NCBI GenBank assembly: GCA_023390395.1
Contig: JAEWCY010000033.1
Location: 1-5,240 of the forward strand
From: Pseudomonadota bacterium
GTDB lineage: Bacteria; Desulfobacterota; Desulfovibrionia; Desulfovibrionales; Desulfovibrionaceae
DNA: 5,240 bases
Direction of reading: 5' to 3'
In this document: positions 5,188 through 5,240 of the stretch, in pieces
Position numbering within the stretch: the first letter of the stretch is position 1
Layout: every line of letters begins with the position of its first letter
Notes under the pieces: generated by a model
Database searches by the model: none
What the model was told of the DNA's origin: nothing
The model's input: the letters and a program-made list of their open reading frames with translations, nothing else
Program-made: the position numbers and the translations under genes

Positions 5188-5240
5188 AACGTCTCCGTGG
5201 GAGGCGGAGGGGGAGAGAAGACCGGGGGGAGAGGGAACCC
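5188..5240 (-). other. Leader region of mqnP, G-rich on the plus strand
   Basis: The 53 bases before mqnP contain its ribosome binding site (CTCC at 5193-5196 on the plus strand) and G runs at 5199-5201, 5209-5213, 5224-5229 and 5233-5235. No -10/-35 pair, terminator or gene fragment is evident. The promoter, or an upstream gene in the same operon, presumably lies beyond the window. Confidence 0.5.

Overview
The window is a high-GC (about two thirds G+C by eye) bacterial segment in which all six supported genes lie on the minus strand, so transcription runs from right (5187) to left (215). The gene content points to a Gram-negative bacterium that makes menaquinone and a lipid-linked surface polysaccharide. 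The GC-rich codon use, the UbiA/MqnP-type prenyltransferase, the extended WecA-like protein and the style of the intergenic repeats suggest a deltaproteobacterial sulfate reducer of the Desulfovibrio/Solidesulfovibrio type. This assignment is inference and has not been checked by a search.

Layout in the order of transcription. (1) 5187-4339 is a UbiA-superfamily prenyltransferase, probably MqnP of the futalosine menaquinone pathway. Thirteen bases later, 4325-3933 is a short membrane-anchored single-domain rhodanese. (2) After a 119-base gap with a candidate promoter, 3813-2296 is a polyprenyl-phosphate HexNAc-1-phosphate transferase (WecA/MraY superfamily) with an extra C-terminal soluble domain of about 165 residues. 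It overlaps by ATGA with a GT4 glycosyltransferase (2299-1178). Together they look like the first two steps of building a glycan on undecaprenyl phosphate at the inner face of the cytoplasmic membrane. (3) After a 74-base gap with another candidate promoter and a strong ribosome binding site, 1103-780 is a small cysteine-rich membrane protein I do not recognise. It overlaps by 8 bases with a WbuC-family cupin (787-215), a family often found in O-antigen/capsule loci. (4) Positions 1-214 contain no gene. They hold a pyrimidine-rich tract, a 12-bp inverted repeat (130-154) and a long hairpin at the window edge (1-56), which probably serve as transcription end signals or dispersed repeats.

No tRNA, rRNA, CRISPR array, insertion sequence or attachment site was seen. 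The most interesting points are the extra domain on the WecA-like enzyme, the uncharacterised Cys-rich membrane protein coupled to WbuC, an eight-base homopolymer at the start of the rhodanese gene, and the intergenic inverted repeats. I found no strong evidence for a wholly new system; the best candidate for undescribed biology is the Cys-rich protein/WbuC pair.
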